A stretch of 64,000 nucleotides of DNA from Actinoplanes italicus. Lineage in GTDB: Bacteria > Actinomycetota > Actinomycetes > Mycobacteriales > Micromonosporaceae. Below are positions 1 through 9,092 of this stretch, piece by piece. The translations under genes were made by a program, and so were the position numbers. The notes below the pieces were generated by a model. The model searched no databases and was not told the DNA's origin. It saw nothing but the letters and a program-made list of their open reading frames with translations. The DNA lies in contig NZ_PVMZ01000009.1 in NCBI RefSeq assembly GCF_003001815.1, positions 186,001-250,000 of the forward strand, read 5' to 3'. Positions within the stretch are counted from its first letter, which is position 1. Every line of letters starts with the position of its first letter.

Positions 1-1
1 A

Positions 2-526
2 CCGCAGACCATCTGGGCCAACTCGCCGAGCAACTGGGGCGTCTGGGCCAACCATCCCAACACCGGCGGCATCAAGTCGTACCCGAACGCCAGCCGCAGC
101 GTCGGCATCCGGCTCAGCGCGCTGCGCAGCGCCACCAGCAGCTTCAACGTCACCGTGCCGTCCGGTGCGGCGTACACCACCGCCTACGACATCTGGGCCG
201 ACGGGCACACGTACGAGATCATGCTCTGGATGAACAAGACCGGCGCCGTCGGGCCGCTCGGGTCGCTGCAGGCCACGGCCACCGTCGGCGGCCACACCTG
301 GAACGTCTACCGCGGATCGAACGGCGCCAACCAGGTGTTCTCCTTCGTCCGGACGAGCAACACCAGCGCCGGCACGGTCGACATCCGTGCCGTCATGAAC
401 TGGATCAGAACCCGCGGATGGTACGGCGACGTCACGCTCAGCACGATCCAGTTCGGCTACGAGATCACCTCGGCGAGTGGCGGCAAGGACTTCGTCACGA
501 ACAGCTACTCCGCGTCGGCCTCGTAG
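2..526 (+). CDS. Glycoside hydrolase family 12 endoglucanase/xyloglucanase, C-terminal part
   Basis: The 5' end lies outside the window; 174 codons are visible, read in the frame that begins at base 2. GH12 enzymes are secreted retaining beta-1,4-glucanases that cut cellulose, mixed-linkage glucan or xyloglucan. The fragment has the family hallmarks: a YDIWADG stretch, the TYEIMLWM motif whose Glu is the usual nucleophile, and a late FGYEITSASGG motif whose Glu matches the acid/base. No carbohydrate-binding module follows the catalytic domain, because the frame stops about 12 residues after that motif. Soluble cello-oligosaccharides from this enzyme could feed the GH94 phosphorylase encoded at 4757. 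Family call is firm; substrate is not. Confidence 0.9.
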   Translation, partial: PQTIWANSPSNWGVWANHPNTGGIKSYPNASRSVGIRLSALRSATSSFNVTVPSGAAYTTAYDIWADGHTYEIMLWMNKTGAVGPLGSLQATATVGGHTWNVYRGSNGANQVFSFVRTSNTSAGTVDIRAVMNWIRTRGWYGDVTLSTIQFGYEITSASGGKDFVTNSYSASAS

Positions 527-604
527 GTCGATGACAGGGCATCCATAGTTTCCGGTGTTTGCATGCTCGGGTAACCCCTGGCGAGCAGCACATCGGAGGA
601 AGAA

Positions 605-1543
605 GTGACGGACCGACCGACCTATCAGGGACGCCCACTGGTCAGACCCGGGGAGGAGGTGTTCGACCAGGGCCTCGGGTTCGACCTGGGCACCCTGATG
701 GGGCGGCGGCAGATCCTGCGGGCGTTCGGCGCCGGTGTGGCCTCCCTGGGGCTGGCCGCCTGCACCTCCGAGTCCACTCCGGCGGCGACCGCCACCACCG
801 CGGCTGCCACGAATGCCGAGGAGATGCCGGCCGAGACGGCCGGGCCGTACCCGGGCGACGGCTCCAACGGCCCGGACGTGCTGGAGCAGAGCGGGATCGT
901 GCGCAGCGACATCCGTTCCAGCTTCGGCGGCGGCAGCGGCACCGCCGAGGGCGTGCCGATGACCCTGGAGCTGACGATCAAGGACCTCGCCGGCGGCGGA
1001 GCCGCGTTCGCCGGGGTGGCCGTCTACGTGTGGCACTGCGACCGGGCCGGGCTCTACTCGATGTACTCCGAGGGCGTCACCGGCGAGAACTACCTGCGCG
1101 GCGTGCAGGTCGCCGACGCCGCCGGGAAGGTGACGTTCACCAGCATCTTCCCGGCCTGCTACACCGGGCGGTGGCCGCACGTCCACTTCGAGGTCTACCC
1201 GGACGAGGCCGCCGTCACCGACTCCACCAAGGCGATCGCCACCTCGCAGGTCGCGATCCCGAAGGAGCACTGCGACACGGTCTACGCCGAGAAGGGGTAC
1301 GAGTCGTCGGTCACCAACCTGGCCCGGCTCACCCTGGCGACCGACAACGTGTTCGGCGACGACTCGGCGGTGAAGCAGCTGGCCACCGTGACCGGTGACG
1401 TGAGCGGCGGATACACCGTGGCCCTGACCGTCGGCGTGGACACCACCACGACCCCGGCTGCGGACGGCGGCCCTCCCGGCGGCGGGCGGGGTGGTCCCGG
1501 CGGTCCAGGCGGAGCACCGCCCTCAGGCCCGCCGCCGGCCTGA
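605..1543 (+). CDS. Intradiol ring-cleavage dioxygenase-like lipoprotein
   Basis: A 312-residue protein of the protocatechuate/catechol intradiol dioxygenase fold. The GTG start at 605 follows a GGAGGAAGA ribosome-binding site. A Tat-like motif (GRRQILRAFG) and a hydrophobic stretch ending in LAAC suggest a Tat-exported lipoprotein. The four expected Fe(III) ligands can be placed: Tyr in the GLYSMYSEG region, Tyr in ACYTGRW, and the two His of PHVHFEVY. The protein ends in a Gly/Pro-rich tail of about 25 residues. Exported intradiol dioxygenase-like proteins are common in actinobacteria, but their substrates are largely unknown. Placed between two plant-polymer hydrolases, it could act on lignin-derived aromatics; that is inference from context only. 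Confidence 0.85.
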   Translation: MTDRPTYQGRPLVRPGEEVFDQGLGFDLGTLMGRRQILRAFGAGVASLGLAACTSESTPAATATTAAATNAEEMPAETAGPYPGDGSNGPDVLEQSGIVRSDIRSSFGGGSGTAEGVPMTLELTIKDLAGGGAAFAGVAVYVWHCDRAGLYSMYSEGVTGENYLRGVQVADAAGKVTFTSIFPACYTGRWPHVHFEVYPDEAAVTDSTKAIATSQVAIPKEHCDTVYAEKGYESSVTNLARLTLATDNVFGDDSAVKQLATVTGDVSGGYTVALTVGVDTTTTPAADGGPPGGGRGGPGGPGGAPPSGPPPA

Positions 1544-1607
1544 TCAAGAGGCGGCCTGATCAAGCGCCGGCCGGGTCGGGGAGGTGGGCCGGCCCGGTTC
1601 CGGAAAT

Positions 1608-1648
1608 GGTTCGGAACCTTGACAGAGGATCGGCGACGGTGGATGAAT
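1608..1648 (+). promoter_or_regulatory. Candidate promoter with palindromic operator for the GH2 gene
   Basis: GGTTCGGAACC (1608-1618) is an 11-bp palindrome directly abutting a TTGACA -35-like hexamer at 1619-1624. A weak -10-like ATGAAT lies at 1643-1648. Further GTTCGAAC and AGACC-GTTC-GGTCT palindromes follow at about 1650-1680. The arrangement suggests a repressor site overlapping the promoter; the regulator is unknown and the -10 is poor. Confidence 0.4.
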
Positions 1649-1728
1649 GTGTTCGAACCTGTGAGAGACCGTTCGGTCTTGCGAGGTTCGGTTGAAGTGC
1701 GTCCGTCCCTGCTCCCGCGAGGAGTCCG

Positions 1729-4515
1729 ATGCGCCAACTTCTAGCCCGTGCGTGTGCGGTTCTGACCCTGGCCTCCACCGGCCTGGTCGCCGTCGCCGGT
1801 CCCGCGTCCGCCGTCGTCCCGAAGACACCACCCCTATCCACGCCCTGGACCAGCCAGGTCTCCACCACCAACCCGCTGCCCGAGTACCCGCGCCCGCAGA
1901 TGACCCGCCCCGACTGGCAGTCATTGAACGGCGAGTGGGAGTTCCTGAACCCGGCCACCGACAGCGCCGGCAACGTCAACCGCAACGCCGCGCCACCGCT
2001 CGGTCAGACGTTGCCGGAGCGGATCCTCGTGCCGTACCCGGTCGAGTCCGCGCTGTCCGGGATCATGCGTAACGACAACCGCGACCTGATGTTCTACCGC
2101 CGCACGTTCACGGTGCCGTCCGGCTGGAACGGCCGCCGCGTGCAGCTGCACTTCGGCGCGGTCGACTACGAGGCCACCGTCTGGGTCAACGGCACCCAGG
2201 TCACCACGCACAAGGGTGGTTACGACCGGTTCGAGGTCGACATCACGCCGCAGCTCAACGGCGGCAACAACGAGATCGTCGTACGGGTTTACGACCCCAC
2301 CGACGGACGCGGCGAGGAGCAGCCGTCCGGCAAGCAGGTCAACAACCCGGGCGGCATCTTTTACACCCCGTCCTCGGGCATCTGGCAGACCGTGTGGCTG
2401 GAGCCCACCCCCGTGTCGTCGATCTACTCGGTCGACATCTACCCGAACATCACCGCCAACAACGTCCGGGTGCGCGTGTTCACCCGCGGCAATGTGAGCG
2501 GGCACAGCGTCTTCGCCGAGGCGCTCAGCGGCGCGACCGTCGTCGGCTCGGCGACCGGCGGGTTCACCGAGTTCACCGTCCCGGTGCCGAACGCCCGGCG
2601 CTGGTCGCCCGACGATCCGTTCCTGCACAACCTGCGGGTCTCGCTACGCAACTCCAGCGGCGCCACGGCCGACCAGGTGACCAGCTACTTCGGCATGCGC
2701 GAGGTCGGCACGAAGCTGGTCGACGGCGTGCTGCGCCCGACCCTCAACGGCGAGTTCGTCTTCCACGCCGGCACCCTCGACCAGGGCTTCTGGCCGGACG
2801 GCGTCTACACCGCGCCCACCGACGCGGCGCTCGCCTTCGACCTGCAGAAGCACAAGGACCTGGGCTTCAACATGGTCCGCAAACACATCAAGGTGGAGCC
2901 CGCCCGCTGGTACTACCACGCCGACCGTCTCGGCCTGCTGGTCTGGCAGGACATCCCGTCCGGTGGTGACGACACCAAGTCGGCCGCCCAGATCGCGCAG
3001 TTCGAGACCGAGGCGCGCGAGATCATCGACGAGCACCGGGCGTTCCCGTCGGTGGTCACCTACGTGCCGTTCAACGAGGGCTGGGGCGAGTGGAACCTGG
3101 CCGAGACCCAGCGGGTCACGCGCAGCCTGGAGGCGTACGACCCGACGCGGTTGATGAATGCGCACAGCGGCTTCAACTGCTGCAACTCCAAGGGCGACCC
3201 GGGTACCGGCGACATCATCGACTGGCATGCCTACACCGGGCCGGACGCGCCCCTGCCGTCGTCGACACGGGTGTCGATGCTCGGTGAGTTCGGCGGGCTC
3301 GGCCTGCGTACGCCGGGGCACGAGTACAGCCCGAACGGGCAGTTCTTCGCCTACGAGCAGATGTCGGGCAACGCGCATCTCAACGACCGGTTCACCGGGA
3401 TGATCCGGGACTCCGAGCGGCTCGTCACCAGCAAGGGGCTGTCCGGTTTCGTCTACACCGAGATCACCGACGTGGAGGGCGAGTACAACGGCCTCTGGAC
3501 GTACGACCGGCGGATCCAGAAGGTCGACACCAACCAGGTGCGCACCGCCATGAACAACCTGCTCCGGACGGCGCGGAACCAGAACGCGGCGGTTCCGCTC
3601 ACCCTCGGGCACGTGCGGTCGTTCCAGGTCACCACGCCCGGATACACCGATCGTCGTCTGCGGCACGCGAACTCGCTGGCGCGTACCGATGTGATCAGTG
3701 GTGACGGACCGCGGCAGGACGCGTCGTTCCGTACCGTGGCCGGTCTTTCCGATCCTCGTTGCTATTCGTTCGAGTCGGTGAATCTGCCGGGCCGGTTCCT
3801 GCGGCACGCGAACAGCGTGGTCCGGCTCGACGCCGATACCGGCGGATCGTTCGCGGCGGACGCCACGTGGTGTTCCCGGCCGGGCCTGGCGGCCGGCGGG
3901 GTCTCCTTCGAGGCGGCCAACCAGCCGGGCCAGTACCTGCGGCACGCCAACGAGCAGGTGCGGATCGACCCGAACACCGGCGGCAGCTTCGCGGCCGACG
4001 CCACCTGGAACGTCTCGGCTCCGGCACTGTGGCGCAGCTCGGTGGTTCTGCCCTTCGACGTGCGGCGCTCGCTGCAGGTCGCCACGTGGGGTTACACCGA
4101 CCGGTACCTGCGGCACGCCGACAGCCTGGGCTGGACCGAGTCGGTGAACAGCGGCAGCAGCGCCCTGCTCAAGGCCGACGCCACGTTCACGCTGCGCCGG
4201 GGCCTGGCCGACTCGTCCTGCTACACCTTCGAGTCGGTCAACTTCCCGGGACAGTTTCTGCGGCACGCCTCGAGCCGCATCCGGATGGCGCCGAACGACG
4301 GGTCGGCGCTGTTCGCGGCCGACGCCACGTTCTGTGCCAGGCCCGGACTCAGCGGCACCGGGGTGACCTTCGAGTCGATCAACATCCCGGGCAGCTTCCT
4401 CCGGCACTACGACGCCCAGGCCTGGATCGCCTCCGGGGCGGGCACCGGAGCGAACCGCCCGCTGACCCTGACCGCCGACAGCAGCTGGACCGTCGCCGGT
4501 CCCTGGACACCGTAA
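1729..4515 (+). CDS. Secreted glycoside hydrolase family 2 protein with two AbfB domains
   Basis: A 928-residue secreted enzyme. An N-terminal signal peptide (about 28 residues, ending in AGPASA) is followed by a GH2 sugar-binding jelly roll, an Ig-like domain and a TIM barrel to about residue 620. The catalytic pair fits Glu450 in FNEGWGEW (acid/base) and Glu520 in MLGEFGG (nucleophile). Two AbfB-type beta-trefoil domains follow (about 622-762 and 763-928), each with repeated F-E-S-V-N-x-P-G-x-F-L-R-H signatures; this domain binds arabinofuranosyl side chains. GH2 covers beta-galactosidases, glucuronidases, mannosidases and arabinosidases; AbfB points to arabinose-decorated polymers. The ATG at 1729 is preceded by AGGAG. 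A long perfect hairpin follows the stop. Confidence 0.88.
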   Translation: MRQLLARACAVLTLASTGLVAVAGPASAVVPKTPPLSTPWTSQVSTTNPLPEYPRPQMTRPDWQSLNGEWEFLNPATDSAGNVNRNAAPPLGQTLPERILVPYPVESALSGIMRNDNRDLMFYRRTFTVPSGWNGRRVQLHFGAVDYEATVWVNGTQVTTHKGGYDRFEVDITPQLNGGNNEIVVRVYDPTDGRGEEQPSGKQVNNPGGIFYTPSSGIWQTVWLEPTPVSSIYSVDIYPNITANNVRVRVFTRGNVSGHSVFAEALSGATVVGSATGGFTEFTVPVPNARRWSPDDPFLHNLRVSLRNSSGATADQVTSYFGMREVGTKLVDGVLRPTLNGEFVFHAGTLDQGFWPDGVYTAPTDAALAFDLQKHKDLGFNMVRKHIKVEPARWYYHADRLGLLVWQDIPSGGDDTKSAAQIAQFETEAREIIDEHRAFPSVVTYVPFNEGWGEWNLAETQRVTRSLEAYDPTRLMNAHSGFNCCNSKGDPGTGDIIDWHAYTGPDAPLPSSTRVSMLGEFGGLGLRTPGHEYSPNGQFFAYEQMSGNAHLNDRFTGMIRDSERLVTSKGLSGFVYTEITDVEGEYNGLWTYDRRIQKVDTNQVRTAMNNLLRTARNQNAAVPLTLGHVRSFQVTTPGYTDRRLRHANSLARTDVISGDGPRQDASFRTVAGLSDPRCYSFESVNLPGRFLRHANSVVRLDADTGGSFAADATWCSRPGLAAGGVSFEAANQPGQYLRHANEQVRIDPNTGGSFAADATWNVSAPALWRSSVVLPFDVRRSLQVATWGYTDRYLRHADSLGWTESVNSGSSALLKADATFTLRRGLADSSCYTFESVNFPGQFLRHASSRIRMAPNDGSALFAADATFCARPGLSGTGVTFESINIPGSFLRHYDAQAWIASGAGTGANRPLTLTADSSWTVAGPWTP

Positions 4516-4521
4516 GAGATG

Positions 4522-4576
4522 CGGCTGTGCCTCACCGCTGTCTCAGCTCGCTCGAGACAGCGGTGAGGCACAGCCG
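4522..4576. terminator. Perfect 23-bp hairpin after the GH2 gene
   Basis: Arms 4522-4544 and 4554-4576 are exact inverse complements around a 9-base loop, starting 7 bases after the GH2 stop. There is no T tract. It probably ends GH2 transcription. Parts of it (ACCGCTGTCTCA and a CGGTGAG-GCA-AGCCG-like arm) recur at 15191-15235 behind another gene. Confidence 0.75.
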
Positions 4577-4641
4577 TGTGCGCCGGGCTCCGGCGGCCCG
4601 GAACTTTCGCCGGAGGCTCGGGATCTGAAACCTCAGGGCTG

Positions 4642-4693
4642 GTCACAGGAAGGTGTCGGAGCGGTAAAATGCTCGACTATGGGAGCGCTCCCA
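4642..4693 (+). promoter_or_regulatory. GH94 promoter with exact CebR box
   Basis: TGGGAGCGCTCCCA at 4680-4693 is identical to the palindromic site of CebR, the LacI-family cellobiose/cellotriose-responsive repressor of streptomycetes. A TAAAAT -10-like element lies at 4665-4670, with a GTCACA at 4642-4647 at 17-bp spacing. This would place the operator at about +4 to +17, where a repressor would block transcription. The box match is seen; the control by cellobiose is inferred from CebR biology. Confidence 0.75.
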
Positions 4694-4756
4694 CCACTGC
4701 TCCCATGCCGGCCCGCGACCAGCGGGGCGGCTCCGACTGCGACGGGGGAGGACCTG

Positions 4757-7195
4757 TTGCGCTACGGGCAATTCGACGATGAGCAGCGCGAGTACGTCAT
4801 CGATCGGCCGGACACGCCACTGCCGTGGATCAATTACCTCGGTACGGACGCCTACTTCGGGATCGTGTCCAACACGGCGGGTGGCTACTCGTTCTACCGT
4901 GACGCCCGTCTGCGGCGGCTCACCCGTTACCGGTACAACAACGCGCCGCTCGATGTGGGCGGCCGCTACGTCTACGTCCGCGACGACGCCAGCGGGGACT
5001 ACTGGTCGCCGTCCTGGCAGCCGACCCCGGAACGGGAACTCGACGACTACGAGTGCCGCCACGGGCTGTCCTACACCAAGATCGGCTCGTCCCGGCGGGG
5101 CATCCGGGCCGAGACCCTCTACTTCGCGCCGCTCGGCGAGACCCTCGAGGTCTGGCGGGTACGGGTAACCAACGAGCGCGACGAGAACGCGGAACTGTCG
5201 CTGTTCTCCTCGATCGAGTTCTGCCTCTGGGACGCCCAAGACGACGCGACCAACTACCAGCGGAACTTCAGCACCGGTCAGGTCGAGGTCGTCGACGGGG
5301 TGATCTACCACAAGACGGAGTACCGCGAACGTCGTGACCACTTCGCCTACTTCGCCTGCTCGGAGCCGCTCGCCGGGTTCGACACCTCGCGCGACGCGTT
5401 CCTGGGCGCCTACCGCGGCTGGGACCGTCCGTCCGTCGTCGAGTCCGGCTCGTCGGGCAACTCGGTCGCGAACGGCTGGCAGCCGATGGGCAGCCACCAC
5501 GTCCGGCTCGCCCTCGCGCCCGGCCAGACCCGCGAGGTCGTCTTCGTCCTCGGCTACGCCGAGAACCCCAAGGACGACAAGTTCGATCCGCCCGGATCGC
5601 AGACGATCAACAAGACCCGGGTGCTGCCGGTCATCTCCCGGTGGCTGCGGCCCGAGGTCGTCGAGCAGGGGTACGCCGACCTGCGCTCCTACTGGGACGG
5701 TCTGCTCGGCAACCTGCACGTGTCGACGCCGGACGGCGACACCGACCGGATGGTCAACGTGTGGAACGCGTACCAGTGCCTGGTCACGTTCAACATGAGC
5801 CGCTCCACCTCGATGTACGAGTCGGGCATCGGCCGCGGCATGGGCTTCCGTGACTCCAACCAGGACCTTCTCGGTTTCGTGCACATGATCCCGGAGCGGG
5901 CGCGCGAGCGGATCCTGGACATCGCGGCCACCCAGAAGGAGGACGGCGGCGCGTACCACCAGTACCAGCCGCTGACCAAGCGCGGGAACAACGACATCGG
6001 CAGCGGCTTCAACGACGACCCGTTGTGGCTGATCCTCGGCGTGGCCGCCTACCTCAAGGAGACCGGCGACCACACGTTCCTCGACGAGCAGGTGCCGTTC
6101 GACAACGCGCCCGGCAGTGAGGTCTCGCTCTACGAGCACCTGCGCCGGTCGCTGCGGTACACCCTGGACCGGCTCGGCCCGCACGGGCTGCCGCTGATCG
6201 GCCGCGCCGACTGGAACGACTGCCTCAACCTGAACTGCTTCTCCGACACCCCGGGCGAGCCGTTCCAGACCACCGAGAACGCCACCGGCGGGGTGGCCGA
6301 GTCGGTCTTCATCGCCGGGCTGTTCGTGCTGGCGGCCAAGGAACTGGCGGAGATCGCCGCGCTGCGCGGGCAGGACAGCGAGGGCGTCGTCTACCGGGCG
6401 GCGGCCGAGAAGATGGCCGGCACGATCACCGAGCACGGCTGGGACGGCGCCTGGTTCCGCCGGGCGTACGACTTCTACGGCAACGTGATCGGCTCGGGCG
6501 AGAACGACGAGGGGCAGATCTTCATCGAGCCGCAGGGCATCTGCGTGCTCGGCGGTGTCGGCCTGGAGGACGGGCTGGCCGTGAAGGCGCTGAACAGCGT
6601 CGCCGATCGGCTCGCCACCCCGCACGGCATCGTGCTGCAGCAGCCGGCCTACTCCAGCTACCGGATCGAGCTGGGCGAGATCTCGTCCTACCCGCCCGGG
6701 TACAAGGAGAACGCCGGCATCTTCTGCCACACCAACCCGTGGATCATGATCGCCGAGACGATGGTGGGCAACGGGGACCGGGCGTTCGACTACTACCGGC
6801 GCCTCAACCCGTCGGCCCGCGAGGACATCAGCGAGGTGCACCGCTGCGAGCCGTACGTCTACGCCCAGATGATCGCGGGCAAGGACGCGCCCACCCATGG
6901 CGAGGCCAAGAACTCGTGGCTGAGCGGCACCGCCGCCTGGAACTTCGTGGCGATCAGCCAGTGGATCCTCGGCATCCGGCCCGACTACGGCGGCCTGCGG
7001 ATCGACCCGGTGCTGCCGTCCGGCTGGCCCGGCTTCTCGGCGACCCGGGGTTTCCGCGGCGCCACCTACGAGATCAGCGTCAGTGGCGAGGGCCGGGTCA
7101 CCCACCTGGTCGTCGACGGTGAACGGGTCGAGGGCAACCTGATCCCGCCGGCGGCTCCCGGCGCGGTGGTCCGCGTGGAGGCCGTCCTGGGCTGA
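4757..7195 (+). CDS. GH94 cellobiose-type phosphorylase
   Basis: A cytoplasmic inverting phosphorylase that splits a beta-linked disaccharide with phosphate to give a sugar 1-phosphate plus a free sugar; cellobiose is the likeliest substrate. The start chosen is TTG at 4757, eight bases after a GGGGGAGG site, because the in-frame ATG at 4679 overlaps the CebR box and would lie at the transcription start. From TTG the protein has 812 residues, close to characterised cellobiose phosphorylases. The RADWNDCLN motif around residue 485 carries the conserved catalytic Asp, followed by CFSDTPGEPFQT; an N-terminal beta-sandwich with FDDEQREYVI and YNNAPLDVGGRY motifs precedes the alpha/alpha barrel. 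It has no signal peptide. Chitobiose or laminaribiose specificity is less likely but possible. Confidence 0.9.
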   Translation: MRYGQFDDEQREYVIDRPDTPLPWINYLGTDAYFGIVSNTAGGYSFYRDARLRRLTRYRYNNAPLDVGGRYVYVRDDASGDYWSPSWQPTPERELDDYECRHGLSYTKIGSSRRGIRAETLYFAPLGETLEVWRVRVTNERDENAELSLFSSIEFCLWDAQDDATNYQRNFSTGQVEVVDGVIYHKTEYRERRDHFAYFACSEPLAGFDTSRDAFLGAYRGWDRPSVVESGSSGNSVANGWQPMGSHHVRLALAPGQTREVVFVLGYAENPKDDKFDPPGSQTINKTRVLPVISRWLRPEVVEQGYADLRSYWDGLLGNLHVSTPDGDTDRMVNVWNAYQCLVTFNMSRSTSMYESGIGRGMGFRDSNQDLLGFVHMIPERARERILDIAATQKEDGGAYHQYQPLTKRGNNDIGSGFNDDPLWLILGVAAYLKETGDHTFLDEQVPFDNAPGSEVSLYEHLRRSLRYTLDRLGPHGLPLIGRADWNDCLNLNCFSDTPGEPFQTTENATGGVAESVFIAGLFVLAAKELAEIAALRGQDSEGVVYRAAAEKMAGTITEHGWDGAWFRRAYDFYGNVIGSGENDEGQIFIEPQGICVLGGVGLEDGLAVKALNSVADRLATPHGIVLQQPAYSSYRIELGEISSYPPGYKENAGIFCHTNPWIMIAETMVGNGDRAFDYYRRLNPSAREDISEVHRCEPYVYAQMIAGKDAPTHGEAKNSWLSGTAAWNFVAISQWILGIRPDYGGLRIDPVLPSGWPGFSATRGFRGATYEISVSGEGRVTHLVVDGERVEGNLIPPAAPGAVVRVEAVLG

Positions 7196-7339
7196 CACAT
7201 CGCGCCGAAATCGTGACCGTTCGTTACCTTGAGCGGCGGTCGAACGGCGTGCCGCGAGCCGGATGCGCACCGTACCGTGTGGAGGGTCGGACAGTGCCGT
7301 CGACGGGTATGGAGGGGCACCCGGCTCGCGGAGGAACAA

Positions 7340-8056
7340 GTGAACGAGTGGACCAGATACGGCGCGAACAGCCCGATCCCGGCCCGGTTGCGCAGCCGCC
7401 GCCGGCCGGTGATCTGGCTGTTCGTCGGCGTGCTGCTGATGGTCGGCGCGATCCGGCTGATCGGTGAGAACAGGCCCGGGGCCGCCGGTGTCCTGGGCTT
7501 CGCCGGCGGCGTGACGATCCTGGTCCAGACCGGCAAGCTGATCTCCCGTACCCGGACGCTGCGCGGCCGTCCTCGCCTGGCGGCCCGCCGCGGCTGGACG
7601 TACCGCGCCGAGGACACCGCGCTGCCCGCGTCGACACGGCTGGAACAGTTCCTGCGGGACGCGCCGCCCGCGTTCGCGGTGGTCTCCGGCACCGAGAACG
7701 GTGTGGAGTTCGTCGTCTTCGACCAGACCCGTGACATCGGCGGTCACGACACGTTCTACCTGGCCAGGTTGCCGCGCCCGCTGCCGGTGGGCCGGGTGTC
7801 CATCGCGGACGGGCAGCTTGTCGGCGGTGACATCGGCACGCCCGAGGTGGCGGCGCTGTTCACGGCTGAACTGCTCGGCCGGATCGAGGAGGCCCTGCCG
7901 GGCTGCGGGTACGTGGTGACGGGCGAGTGGGTGAACACGCCGGTCACCGCTCTGCTGAGCCCTCGGCCCCGCGAGATCGAGCAGCGGATCGACGCGATGA
8001 CCCGAGTCGCCGCGCTCCTCTCCGACGCGGCCGATGAGCTGACCTCAGCGGGGTGA
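7340..8056 (+). CDS. Hypothetical protein with two membrane helices
   Basis: The GTG at 7340 is preceded by GGAGGAAC. The protein has 238 residues. After a short basic N-terminus, two hydrophobic segments (roughly 18-40 and 48-65) probably form a membrane hairpin. The remaining 170 residues are a soluble domain with no motif I recognise. The soluble part includes a GTENGVEFVVFDQTRD stretch and a GYVVTGEWV segment, resembling the beta-rich soluble part of other actinobacterial membrane-anchored proteins of unknown role. It stands alone between the GH94 gene and the nitroreductase. No function can be assigned. Confidence 0.75.
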   Translation: MNEWTRYGANSPIPARLRSRRRPVIWLFVGVLLMVGAIRLIGENRPGAAGVLGFAGGVTILVQTGKLISRTRTLRGRPRLAARRGWTYRAEDTALPASTRLEQFLRDAPPAFAVVSGTENGVEFVVFDQTRDIGGHDTFYLARLPRPLPVGRVSIADGQLVGGDIGTPEVAALFTAELLGRIEEALPGCGYVVTGEWVNTPVTALLSPRPREIEQRIDAMTRVAALLSDAADELTSAG

Positions 8057-8199
8057 TCGCCGGCCCCTGGATCGGTGAGGGACCGCGCATGCCCCGGCGG
8101 TGGCGCCGGGGCCGTGAGGGTACGCCTGCGTCGCAGCGACGGCCGGGTTCTCCTGGTAGCCGTACCATATTTTCCCTATGGGCTAGGTAGGATAACCGC

Positions 8200-8997
8200 A
8201 TGTCTCTCGCCGCCCGCTACGGTGACCCCTCGGCTGCCGTCGCTGTTGCCAATGAAGTTCTCGCCGTTCAGCTCGCGCATCGATCGGTGCGCCGGTTCGG
8301 GCCCCGCGATGTCACCGCCGACGAGCTCACCGCCCTGGTCGCGGCCGCCCAGTCCGCGCCCAGCTCGTCCAACCTGCAGCCGTGGAGTGTCGTCGCGGTG
8401 CGGGATCCCGGGCGCCGCAAGCGTCTGTCTGTGCTCGCCGGGGATCAGGCGTTCATCGCGCAGGCGCCGCTGTTCCTCGTCTGGGTCGCCGATCTGGGGC
8501 GGGCCCGCCGTCTCGCGCATCGGGCCGGTACGCCGCTGGATGCCGCCGACTACCTGGAGACGACGCTGGTCGGGTTCATCGACACTGCCCTGGCCGCGCA
8601 GAACGCGGTGGTCGCGGCCCGCTCGCTCGGTCTCGGCACGGTCTTCGTCGGGGCGATCCGCAACCGGCTCGAGGAGGTCGCCGCGGAGCTCGGCCTGCCG
8701 GCGCACGCCGTCGCGGCCTTCGGGCTCGCGGTCGGGGAGCCCGACCCGTCCGAGGAGGCCGGCATCAAGCCGCGGCTGCCGCAGAGCGCGGTCCTGCACC
8801 ACGAACGCTACGACGCGGACGCCGCCGACGCGCACATCGAGGTGTACGACGAGCGCCTGACCGACTACAACAGCCGCTTCGGCCTGCCGGGCGCCTGGAG
8901 CGACCGGGTGCTGGCCCGGCTGCGCGGCCCGGAGTCGCTGTCCGGCCGGCACGTGCTCCGGGCCACCCTGGAACGCCTTGGCCTGCCCTCGCGCTAA
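8200..8997 (+). CDS. NfsA-like nitroreductase family oxidoreductase
   Basis: A 265-residue flavoprotein of the NfsA/FRP branch of the nitroreductase family, which uses NAD(P)H and FMN to reduce nitro compounds or flavins. Signatures are the N-terminal RSVRRF followed by a QSAPSSSNLQPWSVVAV segment that binds the FMN phosphate, a LAAQNAVVAARSLGLGTVFVGAIRN helix-strand region, and the C-terminal LPQSAVLHHERY typical of NfsA-type proteins. The length is usual. Upstream, TAGGTAGGAT about 6 bases before the ATG could be both a weak ribosome site and a -10 element. It has no co-directional partner that explains its substrate; a general detoxification role is likely. Confidence 0.85.
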   Translation: MSLAARYGDPSAAVAVANEVLAVQLAHRSVRRFGPRDVTADELTALVAAAQSAPSSSNLQPWSVVAVRDPGRRKRLSVLAGDQAFIAQAPLFLVWVADLGRARRLAHRAGTPLDAADYLETTLVGFIDTALAAQNAVVAARSLGLGTVFVGAIRNRLEEVAAELGLPAHAVAAFGLAVGEPDPSEEAGIKPRLPQSAVLHHERYDADAADAHIEVYDERLTDYNSRFGLPGAWSDRVLARLRGPESLSGRHVLRATLERLGLPSR

Positions 8998-9092
8998 ATC
9001 TAAGGACCGGCTCGCCGCCGTCGATCCAGTCCGGTGTGAACCGGCCCGGGATCTCCCCGACCGGCCGGGACGTCTCGGCGCCCCGGCCGGCG

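Noticed and set aside
1650-1657. GTTCGAAC as a LexA/SOS box or tRNA T-loop
   Set aside because: The actinobacterial LexA site needs half-sites separated by four bases, and no tRNA fold surrounds it.
4643-7747. A 1034-codon open frame on the minus strand opposite the GH94 gene
   Set aside because: It mirrors the codon structure of a well-supported GH94 gene; the predicted protein is Arg/Val/Gly-rich with no domain, which is the usual by-product of high G+C coding DNA.
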